Positions 27,125 to 35,409 are shown, counted from the first letter of the stretch. The stretch is 64,000 nucleotides of DNA from CAVVSD01 sp963750895 (GCA_963750895.1 CAVVSD010000008.1:62001-126000); one strand, 5' to 3'. Notes: generated from the letters alone by a model not told the origin. Numbers and translations are program-made.

Positions 27125-28296
27125 CCGAGCGCGCGCGGCTCGACGCGGCGACGGCGGACCTCGACCCGCCGCTCGCGCTGCTGGACCTCGACGCGTTCGA
27201 CGCCAACGCCGCGGACATGGAGCGCCGCGCGGGCGGCACGCCGATCCGGCTGGCGACGAAGTCGGTGCGCTGCGTCGACCTCACCCGCCGCGCGCTCGCG
27301 CGGCCCGGGTTCGCGGGGGTCCTCGCCTTCACCCTGCCCGAGGCGCTGTGGCTGCACGGCCTGGGCGTGAGCGACGACCTCCTCGTCGCCTACCCCACCG
27401 TCGACCGCGGCGCCCTGGCCCGGCTCGCCGCCGACGCGGCCGCCGCGGCCGCGATCACGCTCGTCGTCGACGATGCGGCGCAGCTGGACCTGCTCCCCGG
27501 CGGCGCGCCGATCCGGGTCTGCCTGGAGCTCGACGCGAGCTGGCGCCCGCACCCGCGGGTGCACGTCGGCGCGCGCCGCTCGCCGGTCCACACGGCCCGC
27601 CAGGCGGCCGCCCTCGCCTCGGCGATCGCGGCGCGGCCGGGCGTCGAGCTCGTCGGCGTCATGGCCTACGAGGCGCAGGTCGCGGGGGTGGGCGACCGCC
27701 CGCCCGGCAACCCGCTGCGCGGCGCCGCCGTCGCCGCGATGCAGCGCGCGTCGCTGGGCGAGCTCGCCGAGCGCCGCGCCGAGGCCGTCGCCGCCGTGTC
27801 CGAGATCGCACCGCTGCGGTTCGTGAACGCGGGCGGGACGGGCTCGCTCGAGCGGGTCGGCGCCGATCCCGACGTCACCGAGCTCTCCGCTGGGTCCGGC
27901 CTGCTCGGCCCCACGCTGTTCGACGGCTACCGCGGCTTCCGCCCGCGGCCCGCCGCCCTCTTCGCCCTGCCCGTGGTGCGGCGCCCGGGGCCGCCCGACG
28001 TCGTCACGGTCCTCGGCGGCGGCTACGTCGCGTCCGGCCCGCCCGGCCGCGACCGCCTGCCGGCCGTGCACGAGCCCGCCGGGCTGCGGCTCCTGCGCGC
28101 CGAGGGCGCGGGCGAGGTGCAGACGCCGCTGCGCGGCCCGGCGGCGCGCGGACTGCGCATCGGGGACCGCGTCTGGCTGCGCCACGCGAAGGCCGGGGAG
28201 CTGTGCGAGCGCTTCGACCGACTGCACCTGCTCGCCGGGGATAGTCTCGTCGGCATCGCGGCGACCTATCGCGGCCAGGGACAGACGTTCCTCTGA
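27121..28296 (+). CDS. PLP-dependent amino acid deaminase/aldolase (alanine-racemase N-terminal fold)
   Basis: This 391-residue fold-type III PLP enzyme has the PLP lysine in GGTPIRLATKSVRCVDL near the N-terminus. The barrel shows LDASWRPHPRVHVG, AYEAQVAGVGDRP and NAGGTGSLERV, and a C-terminal beta domain carries VTVLGGGYVASGP. This matches D-serine-dehydratase/D-threonine-aldolase-like proteins annotated as amino acid deaminase/aldolase. The TTG start at 27121 overlaps the ligase stop (TTGA); the sequence from it (LDAATADLDPPLALLDLD) aligns with family N-termini. Its place among CoA enzymes is unusual and does not reveal the substrate. Confidence 0.78.
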   Translation: MTERARLDAATADLDPPLALLDLDAFDANAADMERRAGGTPIRLATKSVRCVDLTRRALARPGFAGVLAFTLPEALWLHGLGVSDDLLVAYPTVDRGALARLAADAAAAAAITLVVDDAAQLDLLPGGAPIRVCLELDASWRPHPRVHVGARRSPVHTARQAAALASAIAARPGVELVGVMAYEAQVAGVGDRPPGNPLRGAAVAAMQRASLGELAERRAEAVAAVSEIAPLRFVNAGGTGSLERVGADPDVTELSAGSGLLGPTLFDGYRGFRPRPAALFALPVVRRPGPPDVVTVLGGGYVASGPPGRDRLPAVHEPAGLRLLRAEGAGEVQTPLRGPAARGLRIGDRVWLRHAKAGELCERFDRLHLLAGDSLVGIAATYRGQGQTFL

Positions 28297-28326
28297 GCGG
28301 GTAGGCCAACACGCACCGCGTGCACG

Positions 28327-28333
28327 AAAGGAG
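28327..28333 (+). promoter_or_regulatory. Ribosome binding site of the thiolase gene
   Basis: AAAGGAG lies seven bases before ATG 28341. It is one of the few strong Shine-Dalgarno sites in the window and suggests high expression. Confidence 0.7.
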
Positions 28334-28340
28334 CTTCGAG

Positions 28341-29525
28341 ATGGCGAAGACCGCGATCCTCGCGACCGCGCGTACCCCGTTCGGCAAGATGGGCGGGGCA
28401 TTCAAGTCAGTCGACGCCACCGAGCTCGGGGGAACCGCGATCCGCGGAGCGCTGGAGCGGGCCGAGGTGGCACCCGAGCAGGTGCAGGGCGTCGTGATGG
28501 GTCAGGTGCTGCAGGCCGGGCAGGGGCAGGTGCCCTCCCGCCAGGCGCAGATCAAGGGCGGCATCCCGAAGGAGGTCCCGTCGGAGACCGTCAACAAGGT
28601 CTGCGCGTCCGGCATCCGCGCCGTCGGGATCATCGACCAGGCGATCCGCGCCGGTGACCTCGAGGTCGGCGTCGCCGGCGGCATGGAGTCCATGTCCAGC
28701 GCGCCCTACCTGCTGCCCGGCGCGCGCTTCGGCTTCCGCATGGGCGACGTCAAGTCGCTCGACGCGATGATGCACGACGGCCTGACGAACCCGTTCACCG
28801 GCAAGGGCATGGGTGCCGAGGCCGACGCGGTCGCCGCGGAGTTCGAGATGACCCGCGCCGACATGGACGCCTTCGCGCTGCGCAGCCACCGCCTCGCGAT
28901 CCAGGCGACCGACGAGGGCCGCCTGCCGGAGGAGATCGTCCCGGTGACCGTGAAGTCCCGCAAGAGCGAGGACGTGGTCGAGATCGACGAGGCGCCGCGT
29001 CGTGACGCGACGCTGGAGAAGCTCGCGTCGCTCAAGGGCGCCTTCAACCCGGACGGGACCCACACCGCGGGCAACAGCCCGGGCGTCAACGACGGCGCCG
29101 GCGCGCTCGTGCTCTCCTCCGACGAGTGGGCGAAGGCCAACGGCCGCGCGGTGCTCGCCACGATCCTCGGCCAGGCCGCGGTCGCCGACGACTACGCGTA
29201 CCTCGCCCGCACCCCGGCCAACGCGGCGAAGCTCGCGCTCGACCGGCTCGGCATCGACCCCGCGGACATCGACCTGTGGGAGATCAACGAGGCGTTCGCG
29301 TCCGTCGCGCTGAACTCGATGCGGATGCTCGGCGTGACCGAGGACAAGGTCAACGTCAACGGCGGGGCGATCGCGCTCGGCCACCCGATCGGCGCCAGCG
29401 GCGCGCGGATCCTCGCGAGCCTCGTGCACGAGCTGCGCAGGCGCGGCGGCGGGGTCGGCGTGGCGGCGATCTGCTCGGGCGGCGGGCAGGGCGACGCGGT
29501 CGTGGTGGAGGTCAACGGGTCGTAG
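28341..29525 (+). CDS. phaA: Acetyl-CoA C-acetyltransferase (thiolase)
   Basis: This 394-residue thiolase condenses two acetyl-CoA or cleaves 3-ketoacyl-CoA. The nucleophile is Cys88 in SETVNKVCASGIRAV. The second site is NVNGGAIALGHPIGASGAR (His), and the proton-shuttling Cys is in AAICSGGGQGDAV. It lies 44 bp after the deaminase gene and converges on the phaB-phaC operon. With phaB and phaC so close, a role as the PHA-pathway beta-ketothiolase is likely, although beta-oxidation use is equally consistent with its upstream partners. Confidence 0.9.
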   Translation: MAKTAILATARTPFGKMGGAFKSVDATELGGTAIRGALERAEVAPEQVQGVVMGQVLQAGQGQVPSRQAQIKGGIPKEVPSETVNKVCASGIRAVGIIDQAIRAGDLEVGVAGGMESMSSAPYLLPGARFGFRMGDVKSLDAMMHDGLTNPFTGKGMGAEADAVAAEFEMTRADMDAFALRSHRLAIQATDEGRLPEEIVPVTVKSRKSEDVVEIDEAPRRDATLEKLASLKGAFNPDGTHTAGNSPGVNDGAGALVLSSDEWAKANGRAVLATILGQAAVADDYAYLARTPANAAKLALDRLGIDPADIDLWEINEAFASVALNSMRMLGVTEDKVNVNGGAIALGHPIGASGARILASLVHELRRRGGGVGVAAICSGGGQGDAVVVEVNGS

Positions 29526-29702
29526 CGAGTCCTGGCAGGGGTGCGGGTGTCCACACCTCCCTTCGCCGGGAGGCCGTAGCGAACGGTGAACCTGGGGGGG
29601 CGAGTATGCGTACTACAGAACACACCCCCTCCGGTTCCCCCAAGACCGCAGACCCCGCCTCCAGACCGACCACTCCTCCCCGCCGGTCGCAGGTTGGGTA
29701 CA
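29526..29702. other. Intergenic stretch between phaA and phaB
   Basis: This is the non-coding part of a 228-bp convergent gap. It holds a C-run-rich segment and a small inverted repeat AGTA-TGCG-TACT near 29605. It ends at the bidirectional terminator. I see no credible reading frame. A short RNA ending at the terminator is conceivable but unsupported. Confidence 0.4.
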
Positions 29703-29734
29703 GGGCCGTCACGCGTTCCCCCGCGTGGCGGCCC
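29703..29734. terminator. Bidirectional intrinsic-type terminator between phaA and phaB
   Basis: Arms GGGCCGTCACGCG (29703-29715) and CGCGTGGCGGCCC (29722-29734) form a 13-bp stem with one wobble pair and a 6-base loop, followed on the plus strand by TCTCCTCTTTCT. It sits between two convergent genes and can serve both. Confidence 0.8.
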
Positions 29735-29753
29735 TCTCCTCTTTCTGGGGCCG

Positions 29754-30578
29754 TTACATCTCCATGCCGCCGTTGACCGCCCAGACCTGGCCGGTGATGT
29801 AGGAGGAGTCGTCGTCGCAGAGGAAGTGCACGACGCGCGCGATCTCGTCCGGCTCCCCGAGGCGGCCGAGGGGGATCTTGGCCCGGATGCCGTCGAGGAC
29901 CTTCTCCGGGACCGTCGCCACCATGTCCGTGTTGACGAAGCCGGGCGAGACGGTGTTGACCGTGAGGCCGGGGCCGCCCTCGAGCTTGCCCGCCTTCTTC
30001 AGCGCGTGGGCGGCCTCGCGGGCGAGGGTCATCGTGAGACCGAACATGCCGGACTTCGACGACGCGTAGTTCGCCTGGCCGATGTTGCCCTGCTGGCCGA
30101 TGATCGAGGAGATGTTCACGATCCGGCCGCTGCCGCGGTCGACCATGTGCTGCAGGGCCGGCTTGGCCATGTAGAAGGCGCCGGACAGGTTCACGCGGAT
30201 GACCTTGTCCCAGTCCTCGAAGCTCATCTTCAGGACCGGCTTGTCGCTCGTGATGCCCGCGTTGTTGATGAGGATGTCGAGGCGGCCGTGCTTCTCGATG
30301 ACCTCCTGCACCACGCGCTCGCAGTCCTCCGGGTTGCCGACGTTGCCGCGGTGGACGGTGCCCTGCCGGTCGTCGGACACGTCGATGTCCTTGATGAAGC
30401 GCGCGGCGGCCTCGTCGTCGCGGGTGTAGCCGGCCGCGACGATCGCTCCGGCCTGCCCCAGGCTGCGCGAGATCGCGGCGCCGATGCCGCGCGTGCCGCC
30501 GGTGACGAGCGCGACCCGGCCTTCGAGCGCGCGAGGACCGGTGCCTGCTGCCTGTGGAGCTGCGTGGGCGGTGGTCAT
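29754..30578 (-). CDS. phaB: Acetoacetyl-CoA reductase (PhaB-type SDR)
   Basis: This NADPH-dependent short-chain dehydrogenase makes (R)-3-hydroxybutyryl-CoA for PHA synthesis. The Rossmann loop is VALVTGGTRGIGAAISRSL, then LDILINNAGITSDK, the catalytic Ser in VNISSIIGQQGNIGQ and Tyr-x-x-x-Lys in ANYASSKSGMFG. The GQQGNIGQANYAS run is characteristic of PhaB. It has 274 residues, with an N-terminal extension of about 20 residues. It lies 38 bp downstream of phaC on the same strand and is the last gene before the shared terminator. FabG-type use in fatty acid synthesis is less likely given the context. Confidence 0.92.
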   Translation of the reverse strand: MTTAHAAPQAAGTGPRALEGRVALVTGGTRGIGAAISRSLGQAGAIVAAGYTRDDEAAARFIKDIDVSDDRQGTVHRGNVGNPEDCERVVQEVIEKHGRLDILINNAGITSDKPVLKMSFEDWDKVIRVNLSGAFYMAKPALQHMVDRGSGRIVNISSIIGQQGNIGQANYASSKSGMFGLTMTLAREAAHALKKAGKLEGGPGLTVNTVSPGFVNTDMVATVPEKVLDGIRAKIPLGRLGEPDEIARVVHFLCDDDSSYITGQVWAVNGGMEM

Positions 30579-30616
30579 GCTTCCCCTCTTCTCTCCCCTC
30601 CCCAGGGGAGTTCGCT

Positions 30617-31669
30617 TCAAGAATCCGAGCGCTCGGCCAGCCAGCCGGCGATCTCGGGCCAGATGTCGGTTCGAGCCCTCGACCCTGCCATGAGGCCGAT
30701 GTGGCCGCCAGGGCGGTCGAGGTGCTCCACGTCCGCGCTCGACACGAGGTCGAGCAGCGGCAAGGTCCCGTGCCGGGGCGCGATGTGGTCCGCGCCCGCG
30801 GTCACGACGAGCAGGTTCTGCTCGATGTTGCGCAGGTCGACCCGCTCGCCGCGCAGGCGCATGGTGCCCGCGACGAGCTGGTTGCGCTGGTACATCGCCT
30901 CGATCCACTCGCGGTACGCGCGGCCGGCGAAGGGCGGGTTGTTCGCCACCCACTTCGCCATCGTCTGGTAGGCCTCGCGCCGCGCCGTCCCCTCCAGGAC
31001 CTGGGTCCAGAGGGTCCGGTACGTCGTCCAGAAGTTCGTGACCGGCTTCATCATCTTGTTCATGACGTCGACGCCCGCGCCGGGGACGACCCCGAGCGTG
31101 TCGGCGACGTAGCCGGCGTCGAAGTCCGGTCGCCCGACCCACTTGGCGTACAGCGAGCCGCTCGTGTCGACCGGCGTCGTGAGCAGGACGAGGTTGCGTG
31201 CCGGGCTGGCCGGGTCGATCGCGGCGTGCATCGCCGCGAGCGCACCCCCGATGCACCAGCCGACGAGGCTCAGCTCGTCCTGGTCGCTCTCGCGCAGGAC
31301 CTCGCGCATCGCCCAGGGCAGGGCGTCGCAGACGTAGGAGTCCAGACCGACGTCGCGGTCCTCGTCGCCGGGCGCGCCCCAGTCGACGAGGAAGACGTCG
31401 TAGCCCTCGTCGAGGAGGTACTCCACGAACGAGTTGCCAGGGCGCAGGTCGAAGATGTCGGGCCGGTTGATGAGCGCGAAGACCAGCAGGACCGGCACGG
31501 GCTTCGTGCGCAGGTTCGACCGGTAGCGGTAGAGCGTCGTCGTGCGGTGCGTCCAGACGACGTCCTTGGGCGACGCGCCGATCGTCGCGTCCTGCGTCGT
31601 GAGCAGGATGTTCGCGAAGTCGATCGCGGCGACCGGTGCGCGCGCGATCTGAGCCAGCGTCGGCGCCAT
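30617..31669 (-). CDS. phaC: Class III-type poly(3-hydroxyalkanoate) synthase subunit PhaC
   Basis: This alpha/beta-hydrolase-fold polymerase of 350 residues is the short length of class III/IV catalytic subunits. The lipase-like box SLVGWCIGGALAA carries the nucleophile Cys139. Asp294 (TAGADHIAPRHG) and His323 (PGGHIGLMAGS) complete the triad. VPVLLVFALINRPDIFDLRPG near residue 60 and FLVDWGAPGDEDR are PhaC hallmarks. It requires a small partner subunit in class III/IV; the 127-residue protein encoded 5 bp upstream is the obvious candidate. Confidence 0.93.
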   Translation of the reverse strand: MAPTLAQIARAPVAAIDFANILLTTQDATIGASPKDVVWTHRTTTLYRYRSNLRTKPVPVLLVFALINRPDIFDLRPGNSFVEYLLDEGYDVFLVDWGAPGDEDRDVGLDSYVCDALPWAMREVLRESDQDELSLVGWCIGGALAAMHAAIDPASPARNLVLLTTPVDTSGSLYAKWVGRPDFDAGYVADTLGVVPGAGVDVMNKMMKPVTNFWTTYRTLWTQVLEGTARREAYQTMAKWVANNPPFAGRAYREWIEAMYQRNQLVAGTMRLRGERVDLRNIEQNLLVVTAGADHIAPRHGTLPLLDLVSSADVEHLDRPGGHIGLMAGSRARTDIWPEIAGWLAERSDS

Positions 31670-31674
31670 CCTGG

Positions 31675-32058
31675 TCAGGCGCTCGTCTTGCGGCGCCGGC
31701 CGGACGTGGTGCCGCCGTTGGTGCCGGTGGGCTGGGCCGGAGGCTGCAGGGCCTCGAGCCGCTCGCTGAGCCGCTCGACCTCCTGCAGGACCAGCTCCAG
31801 CTTGTCCTCGGTCCGTGCGATCTGGCGCGCGAGCCGGGTGACGTCCGGCCGTCCGGCGATGCGCAGGTTGCGCACCACGAGGTCGATCGCGCCGGTCGCG
31901 ATCTGCGTGACGCCCATGACGTTCTCCGTCATGCGCACGAGCAGCGAGCCGAAGCTGTCGCGCGACACGAGGTCCTCCATGGCCCGGGCCATCTGGGTCT
32001 CCGCCTCGTTGTAGAGGCGCTGCACCTCATCGGCCGGACTGGGTCGGTCCTCTGCCAC
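31675..32058 (-). CDS. PhaE-like / phasin-like small subunit
   Basis: This 127-residue protein is mostly amphipathic helix: RLYNEAETQMARAMEDLV, then a long heptad-rich coiled coil RLARQIARTEDKLELVLQEVERLSERLEAL cut here by the 20-residue limit into RLARQIARTEDK and LQEVERLSERL. It ends in a Thr/Gly/Arg-rich tail. The coiled coil and position directly before phaC match the PhaE or PhaR subunits that activate short PHA synthases, or a phasin coating granules. GTG 32058 is chosen because GAGG precedes it and the divergent -10 element at 32087-32092 places the transcription start near 32080. Confidence 0.7.
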   Translation of the reverse strand: MAEDRPSPADEVQRLYNEAETQMARAMEDLVSRDSFGSLLVRMTENVMGVTQIATGAIDLVVRNLRIAGRPDVTRLARQIARTEDKLELVLQEVERLSERLEALQPPAQPTGTNGGTTSGRRRKTSA

Positions 32059-32086
32059 GTTCACCTCGCTACCCGGGGTCGGGGCC

Positions 32087-32092
32087 ACTCTA
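32087..32092 (-). promoter_or_regulatory. Candidate -10 element (TAGAGT) of the pha operon
   Basis: TAGAGT on the minus strand overlaps by two bases the TATCCT of the divergent XRE gene, so only one direction can be open at a time. The transcript would start near 32080 with a short leader before GTG 32058. Confidence 0.45.
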
Positions 32093-32096
32093 TCCT
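32091..32096 (+). promoter_or_regulatory. Candidate -10 element (TATCCT) of the XRE regulator gene
   Basis: TATCCT ends six bases before GTG 32103, with no Shine-Dalgarno sequence, suggesting leaderless transcription. Confidence 0.5.
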
Positions 32097-32102
32097 CGCG
32101 AC

Positions 32103-32474
32103 GTGGCCGAGGAACCGCCCAGCGCGCTCGGGGAGATCATCCGTCGGCAGCGAGAGCTGTCCGCGATGTCGATGCGCCAGTTCTCCGAGCTGGTCGGGAT
32201 CTCCAATCCGTACCTCTCGCAGATCGAGCGCGGGCTGCGCGAGCCGTCCGAGCGCGTGGTCGAGTCGATCGCGACGGCGCTGCGCACGACGTCGGACGCG
32301 CTCTACGAGCAGGCGGGCATCGACGTGGACCAGCCCGAGGCCGAGGGCCCCTCCGTGCCGGACGCCGTGAAGGCGGATCCGCGGCTCAACGCCGCCCAGC
32401 GACGGGCGCTGCTCGCGGTCTACCAGGCCTTCGTGGAGGCGCCGCGGCGGCGCCGCCCGGCCGAGCCCGAGTGA
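32103..32474 (+). CDS. XRE-family transcriptional regulator, candidate PHA operon regulator
   Basis: This 123-residue protein has a Cro/CI-type HTH in residues 10-65 (LGEIIRRQRELSAMSMRQF, LVGISNPYLSQIERGLREPS). A short acidic-to-basic C-terminal tail (RLNAAQRRALLAVYQAFVEA) could mediate dimerisation or ligand binding. It is divergent from phaE-like/phaC/phaB, with the two -10 hexamers overlapping by two bases. That arrangement favours autoregulated control of the PHA genes, comparable in logic to PhaR repressors although of a different family. The role is inferred from position. Confidence 0.8.
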   Translation: MAEEPPSALGEIIRRQRELSAMSMRQFSELVGISNPYLSQIERGLREPSERVVESIATALRTTSDALYEQAGIDVDQPEAEGPSVPDAVKADPRLNAAQRRALLAVYQAFVEAPRRRRPAEPE

Positions 32475-32531
32475 CAGACCGACGTTCGGTGTATTGACTT
32501 CTGAGGTGCCGTTCGTGGAGTATGCGCGCCG

Positions 32532-33580
32532 ATGCGCCACATTCTGGTCGTCTGCTGCCTGCTCGCGGGCCTCGCCTTCCCCGCGGCGGCGTCCGCCGTC
32601 GTGCGCGGCGCGAACGTCCCCGCGGGCGACGCGCCCTACGCCGTCGCCCTGCTCGCCGGCGCGTCCAGCTCCACCGAGGACTGGCAGCGCGTGTTCTGCG
32701 GCGGCAGCCTCGTCGACGCCCGGACGGTCCTGACCGCGGCGCACTGCGCCATCCGCGTCCCGAACGGCGGCGCCGAGGTCCTCGTCGGGCGCACGAACCT
32801 CCTCGACAGCGGCGGGCAGCGCGTGCGCGTCCTGTCCGTGGCGACGCATCCCGGTTTCGACGCGACCACGTTCCGCAACGACGTCGCGCTCCTGCGGCTC
32901 GCGTCGCCCGTCCGCGGGACGCCGGTGACGCTCGGCGCCGATCCTGCACCTGGCACGTCGGCGACCGTGCTGGGCTGGGGCGCGCTCGCCGAGGGCCAGC
33001 GGACGCAGACCGCGTGGTTGCAGGCGGGGTCGGTGCCGGTGCTCGACGACGCCGCCTGCGTGGCGGCGCTCGGCGCCCGGCTTCGATCCGGCGACGCAGC
33101 TCTGCGCCGGCGCGCCCGGCGTCGAGCGCCGATGCCTGCCAGGGCGACAGCGGCGGCCCGCTGGTCGTCGGGTCCGTGCAGGTCGGCGTGATCTCCAACG
33201 GCCGCGGGTGCGGCCGGTCGCCGGGGATCTACACCCGGCTCGCCGCGCCGGCGATCGCGTCGTGGCTGGCGTCGGCGGTGGCGCCGAAGGTCGTGGCCTC
33301 GTCGGAGGCGCGGACGAGGCCGCGCCAGCACCCGGTCGTGCAGGACGTGCGGCGCCTCGGGCCGAAGCGCTTCCAGATCAGCGGCTACGTCACGAACGCC
33401 ACGCGGACGACCCGCGTGCACGTGCAGCGCCGGGTCGGGCACCACTGGGTCATGGTGCGCCGCGCGGAGAAGCTGTCCGCGGACGGTCGCTTCCGGGTCG
33501 TCGTCCGCGCGCCGCGGTGGCCGCGGCTGCGGGTCATGGTCGTCGGTAGCGGAGGGTCCCGCCCCGCCGCTCGACGCTGA
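32532..33580 (+). pseudogene. Secreted trypsin-like serine protease, interrupted by two frameshifts
   Basis: The signal peptide (RHILVVCCLLAGLAFPAAASA) is followed by a chymotrypsin-fold domain with all three catalytic residues: His in LTAAHCAIRV, Asp in FRNDVALLRL and Ser in DACQGDSGGPLVV. Reaching the Ser needs a +1 shift near 33081 (into FDPATQLCAGAPG) and a second near 33120. After GIYTRLAAPAIASWL comes a further 85-residue beta-rich domain (RFQISGYVTNATRTTRVHVQ) that I do not recognise. All segments are well conserved, so sequence error or very recent loss is likely. The last 47 bp overlap the opposite-strand gene. Confidence 0.75.
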
Positions 33581-34151
33581 GGTCGGCGAACGGGTTGCGC
33601 GGCCCGCGCGGGACCGCCTTGTACAGCTCGTAGAGCTGCGGGAGGAAGACGCCCCAGTTGCCGATCTCCTCGGCGCAGTGCTTGGCCCAGACGAGCCCGT
33701 CCTCCGGCGTCTCGGGCTTGCGCGCGCCGATCGCCGACGAGCGCCCGGCGACGCCGGAGTCGGTCGGCGACCACTGGTGGACGCGGTAGCCCATGGGGTC
33801 CGGCTCGTCCAGGCTCTCGGGGCCGAAGCCGAGGCCCGCGACGATGACGCAGTGCGCGTGGGTGACGAGCTGCGCTATTGGCCCCGGGACCTCGGTCGGG
33901 TCCTCGAAGCGGATGTAGAGGTTCTGGAACGTCCCGTCCGACCACGTCTGCGGCGCGAGATGCACGCTGCCGACGGGATCGCCGTCCTGCGGCGCAACCA
34001 CCCAGGTGAGCGGCTCGTGCTCGGTGGGATGCCAGAGCACGAACCCCTTCTCCATGTTGCTCCAGAACCAGTCGATCATCCGCGCCGTGACGCCGTCGTG
34101 GCGCCAGTCGAGGTGGGTGCCGGTGGCGTCCTGGGTGACCTGGTGGTCCAT
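33534..34151 (-). CDS. DAPG-hydrolase (PhlG)-like protein
   Basis: This 205-residue protein shows MIDWFWSNMEKGFVLWHPTEHE, cut here to IDWFWSNMEKGFVLWHP, which resembles the zinc-site region of 2,4-diacetylphloroglucinol hydrolases (Bet v1-like fold with His/Glu ligands). Further matching features are LYIRFEDPTEVPG, VTHAHCVIVAGLGFGP and the C-terminal WGVFLPQLYELY. PhlG cleaves a carbon-carbon bond next to a ketone. Related proteins act on other diketones or polyketides, so the natural substrate here is open. It is 10 bp downstream of a PhaC-like gene on the same strand, suggesting a shared transcript. Confidence 0.6.
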   Translation of the reverse strand: MDHQVTQDATGTHLDWRHDGVTARMIDWFWSNMEKGFVLWHPTEHEPLTWVVAPQDGDPVGSVHLAPQTWSDGTFQNLYIRFEDPTEVPGPIAQLVTHAHCVIVAGLGFGPESLDEPDPMGYRVHQWSPTDSGVAGRSSAIGARKPETPEDGLVWAKHCAEEIGNWGVFLPQLYELYKAVPRGPRNPFADLSVERRGGTLRYRRP

Positions 34152-34161
34152 GGGCGCCACC

Positions 34162-35409
34162 CTACGGCGCCGGAATCGCCCTCCTGCGCCGCGGCGTCGC
34201 CCGCCGCACGGTCCCTGGCTTCTTCGCCTTCGTGGGCTTCGACCGCTCCGCCACGCCCGTGAGGATCTCGGGCCAGTGGTCGCGCAGCGCCTCGGTGCCC
34301 ATGAACAGGCCGAGGTGGCCGCCGCTCGTCACGCGGCGGACGACGTCGCGCTCCTTCGTCGCCGCGTGGTCGGCGATCGCGAAGACCTGCTCGGGCGGCG
34401 TGATGTGGTCGTCCGCGCCACCCAGGAGGAACAGCGGGGCCTCGATGCGCCCGAGGTCCACCCGCTCGCCCCCGACCTCCAGCGTCCCGCCGACGAGCTC
34501 GTTGTCGCGGAACAGGTGCTCGACGATCCACAGGTAGAACGCGCCGGGGATGTCCTGCGTGAACTTGAACCAGTCCTCGAACGCCCGGTAGCGCTCGACG
34601 TGGTCGGCGTCGTCGAGGTGCGCCAGCAGCTCGAGCTGCTTGGAGACCTCGCTCTCCGGGCGGATGACGATGAAGCCGTTGAGCATGAACTCGCCCTTGA
34701 GCACCCCGTCGCCCATCGCGATGACCCGCTCGTAGAAGCCCATGTCCGGGCCGAGCGCCTGGACGTAGGCGTGGATGACCGCGTCGCCCGCCCGGAAGTC
34801 GATGGGCGCGCCCGCGATCGTCAGCGTGTTGATGCGCTCCGGGTGCAGCGCGGCGTAGATCGTCGCGAGCCAGCCGCCCTGGCAGTCGCCGATGAGGTTC
34901 ACGGTCCCGCCGGCATCACGCACGGCGCGGTCGACGACCTCGATGTAGTCCTCGACCGTCGCGTCCTTCGTCTCCTGCGTCGCGCCGATCCAGTCGAGGC
35001 TGAAGCAGCGCTCGAGCCCGGCCGCGCGGATGACGTTCATCTGGCTCTGCGTGTCGCTGTAGTCGACGATGCAGGAGCTGTGGCCGGCCTGCGGCGGGAG
35101 GACGAGCGTCGGAACGACGTTCGCGCGGCTGCCGTCCGTGAAGTCGCGCAGGCGGGCCAGCGGGGTCTCCCAGACGACCTCGTTCGGCGACGACCACGTC
35201 GGATCGCTGCGATCGGTCATCGTGTCGACCCAGCGCAGCAGGTCGCGGGTGATGGACCATGGGCCCTTCCCACGACTCAACGCGTGCGCCGAGTAGGCCG
35301 CCCAGCCCTGCAGGCCGGCGGTCCAGGCGTTCAACGCGCTGGGTAGGACGTGACCGCCGAGCTCGGGACCGAAGGTCTCGGCGGCAGGAGGACAGCTGGC
35401 AATCGACAT
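34162..35409 (-). CDS. Second PhaC-like alpha/beta hydrolase (PHA synthase family)
   Basis: This 415-residue protein is related to PHA synthases. The nucleophile box NLIGDCQGGWLATIYA has Cys176 in the G-x-C-x-G-G context, Asp333 or Asp334 sits in LLGGADDHITPPEQ, and His365 in TSGGHLGLFMG. Phe/Asp-rich and His-rich segments (FSLDWIGATQETKDATVEDY) also match PhaC. A basic tail (KPTKAKKPGTVRRATPRRRR) is unusual. ATG 35409 has AAGAAGG seven bases before it. It could be an active second synthase or a depolymerase-like relative; the Cys nucleophile favours a synthase. It diverges from a hydroxybutyrate-dehydrogenase-like SDR. Confidence 0.8.
   Translation of the reverse strand: MSIASCPPAAETFGPELGGHVLPSALNAWTAGLQGWAAYSAHALSRGKGPWSITRDLLRWVDTMTDRSDPTWSSPNEVVWETPLARLRDFTDGSRANVVPTLVLPPQAGHSSCIVDYSDTQSQMNVIRAAGLERCFSLDWIGATQETKDATVEDYIEVVDRAVRDAGGTVNLIGDCQGGWLATIYAALHPERINTLTIAGAPIDFRAGDAVIHAYVQALGPDMGFYERVIAMGDGVLKGEFMLNGFIVIRPESEVSKQLELLAHLDDADHVERYRAFEDWFKFTQDIPGAFYLWIVEHLFRDNELVGGTLEVGGERVDLGRIEAPLFLLGGADDHITPPEQVFAIADHAATKERDVVRRVTSGGHLGLFMGTEALRDHWPEILTGVAERSKPTKAKKPGTVRRATPRRRRAIPAP

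Noticed and set aside
29526..29702. Riboswitch upstream of a gene in the phaA-phaB gap
   Set aside because: Both flanking genes converge on this gap, so neither has it as a leader, and I could not match the sequence to a riboswitch consensus.
29586..30971. Plus-strand open frame over phaB and phaC
   Set aside because: Asp/Val/His/Arg-rich antisense translation with no family features; phaB and phaC on the minus strand are clear.
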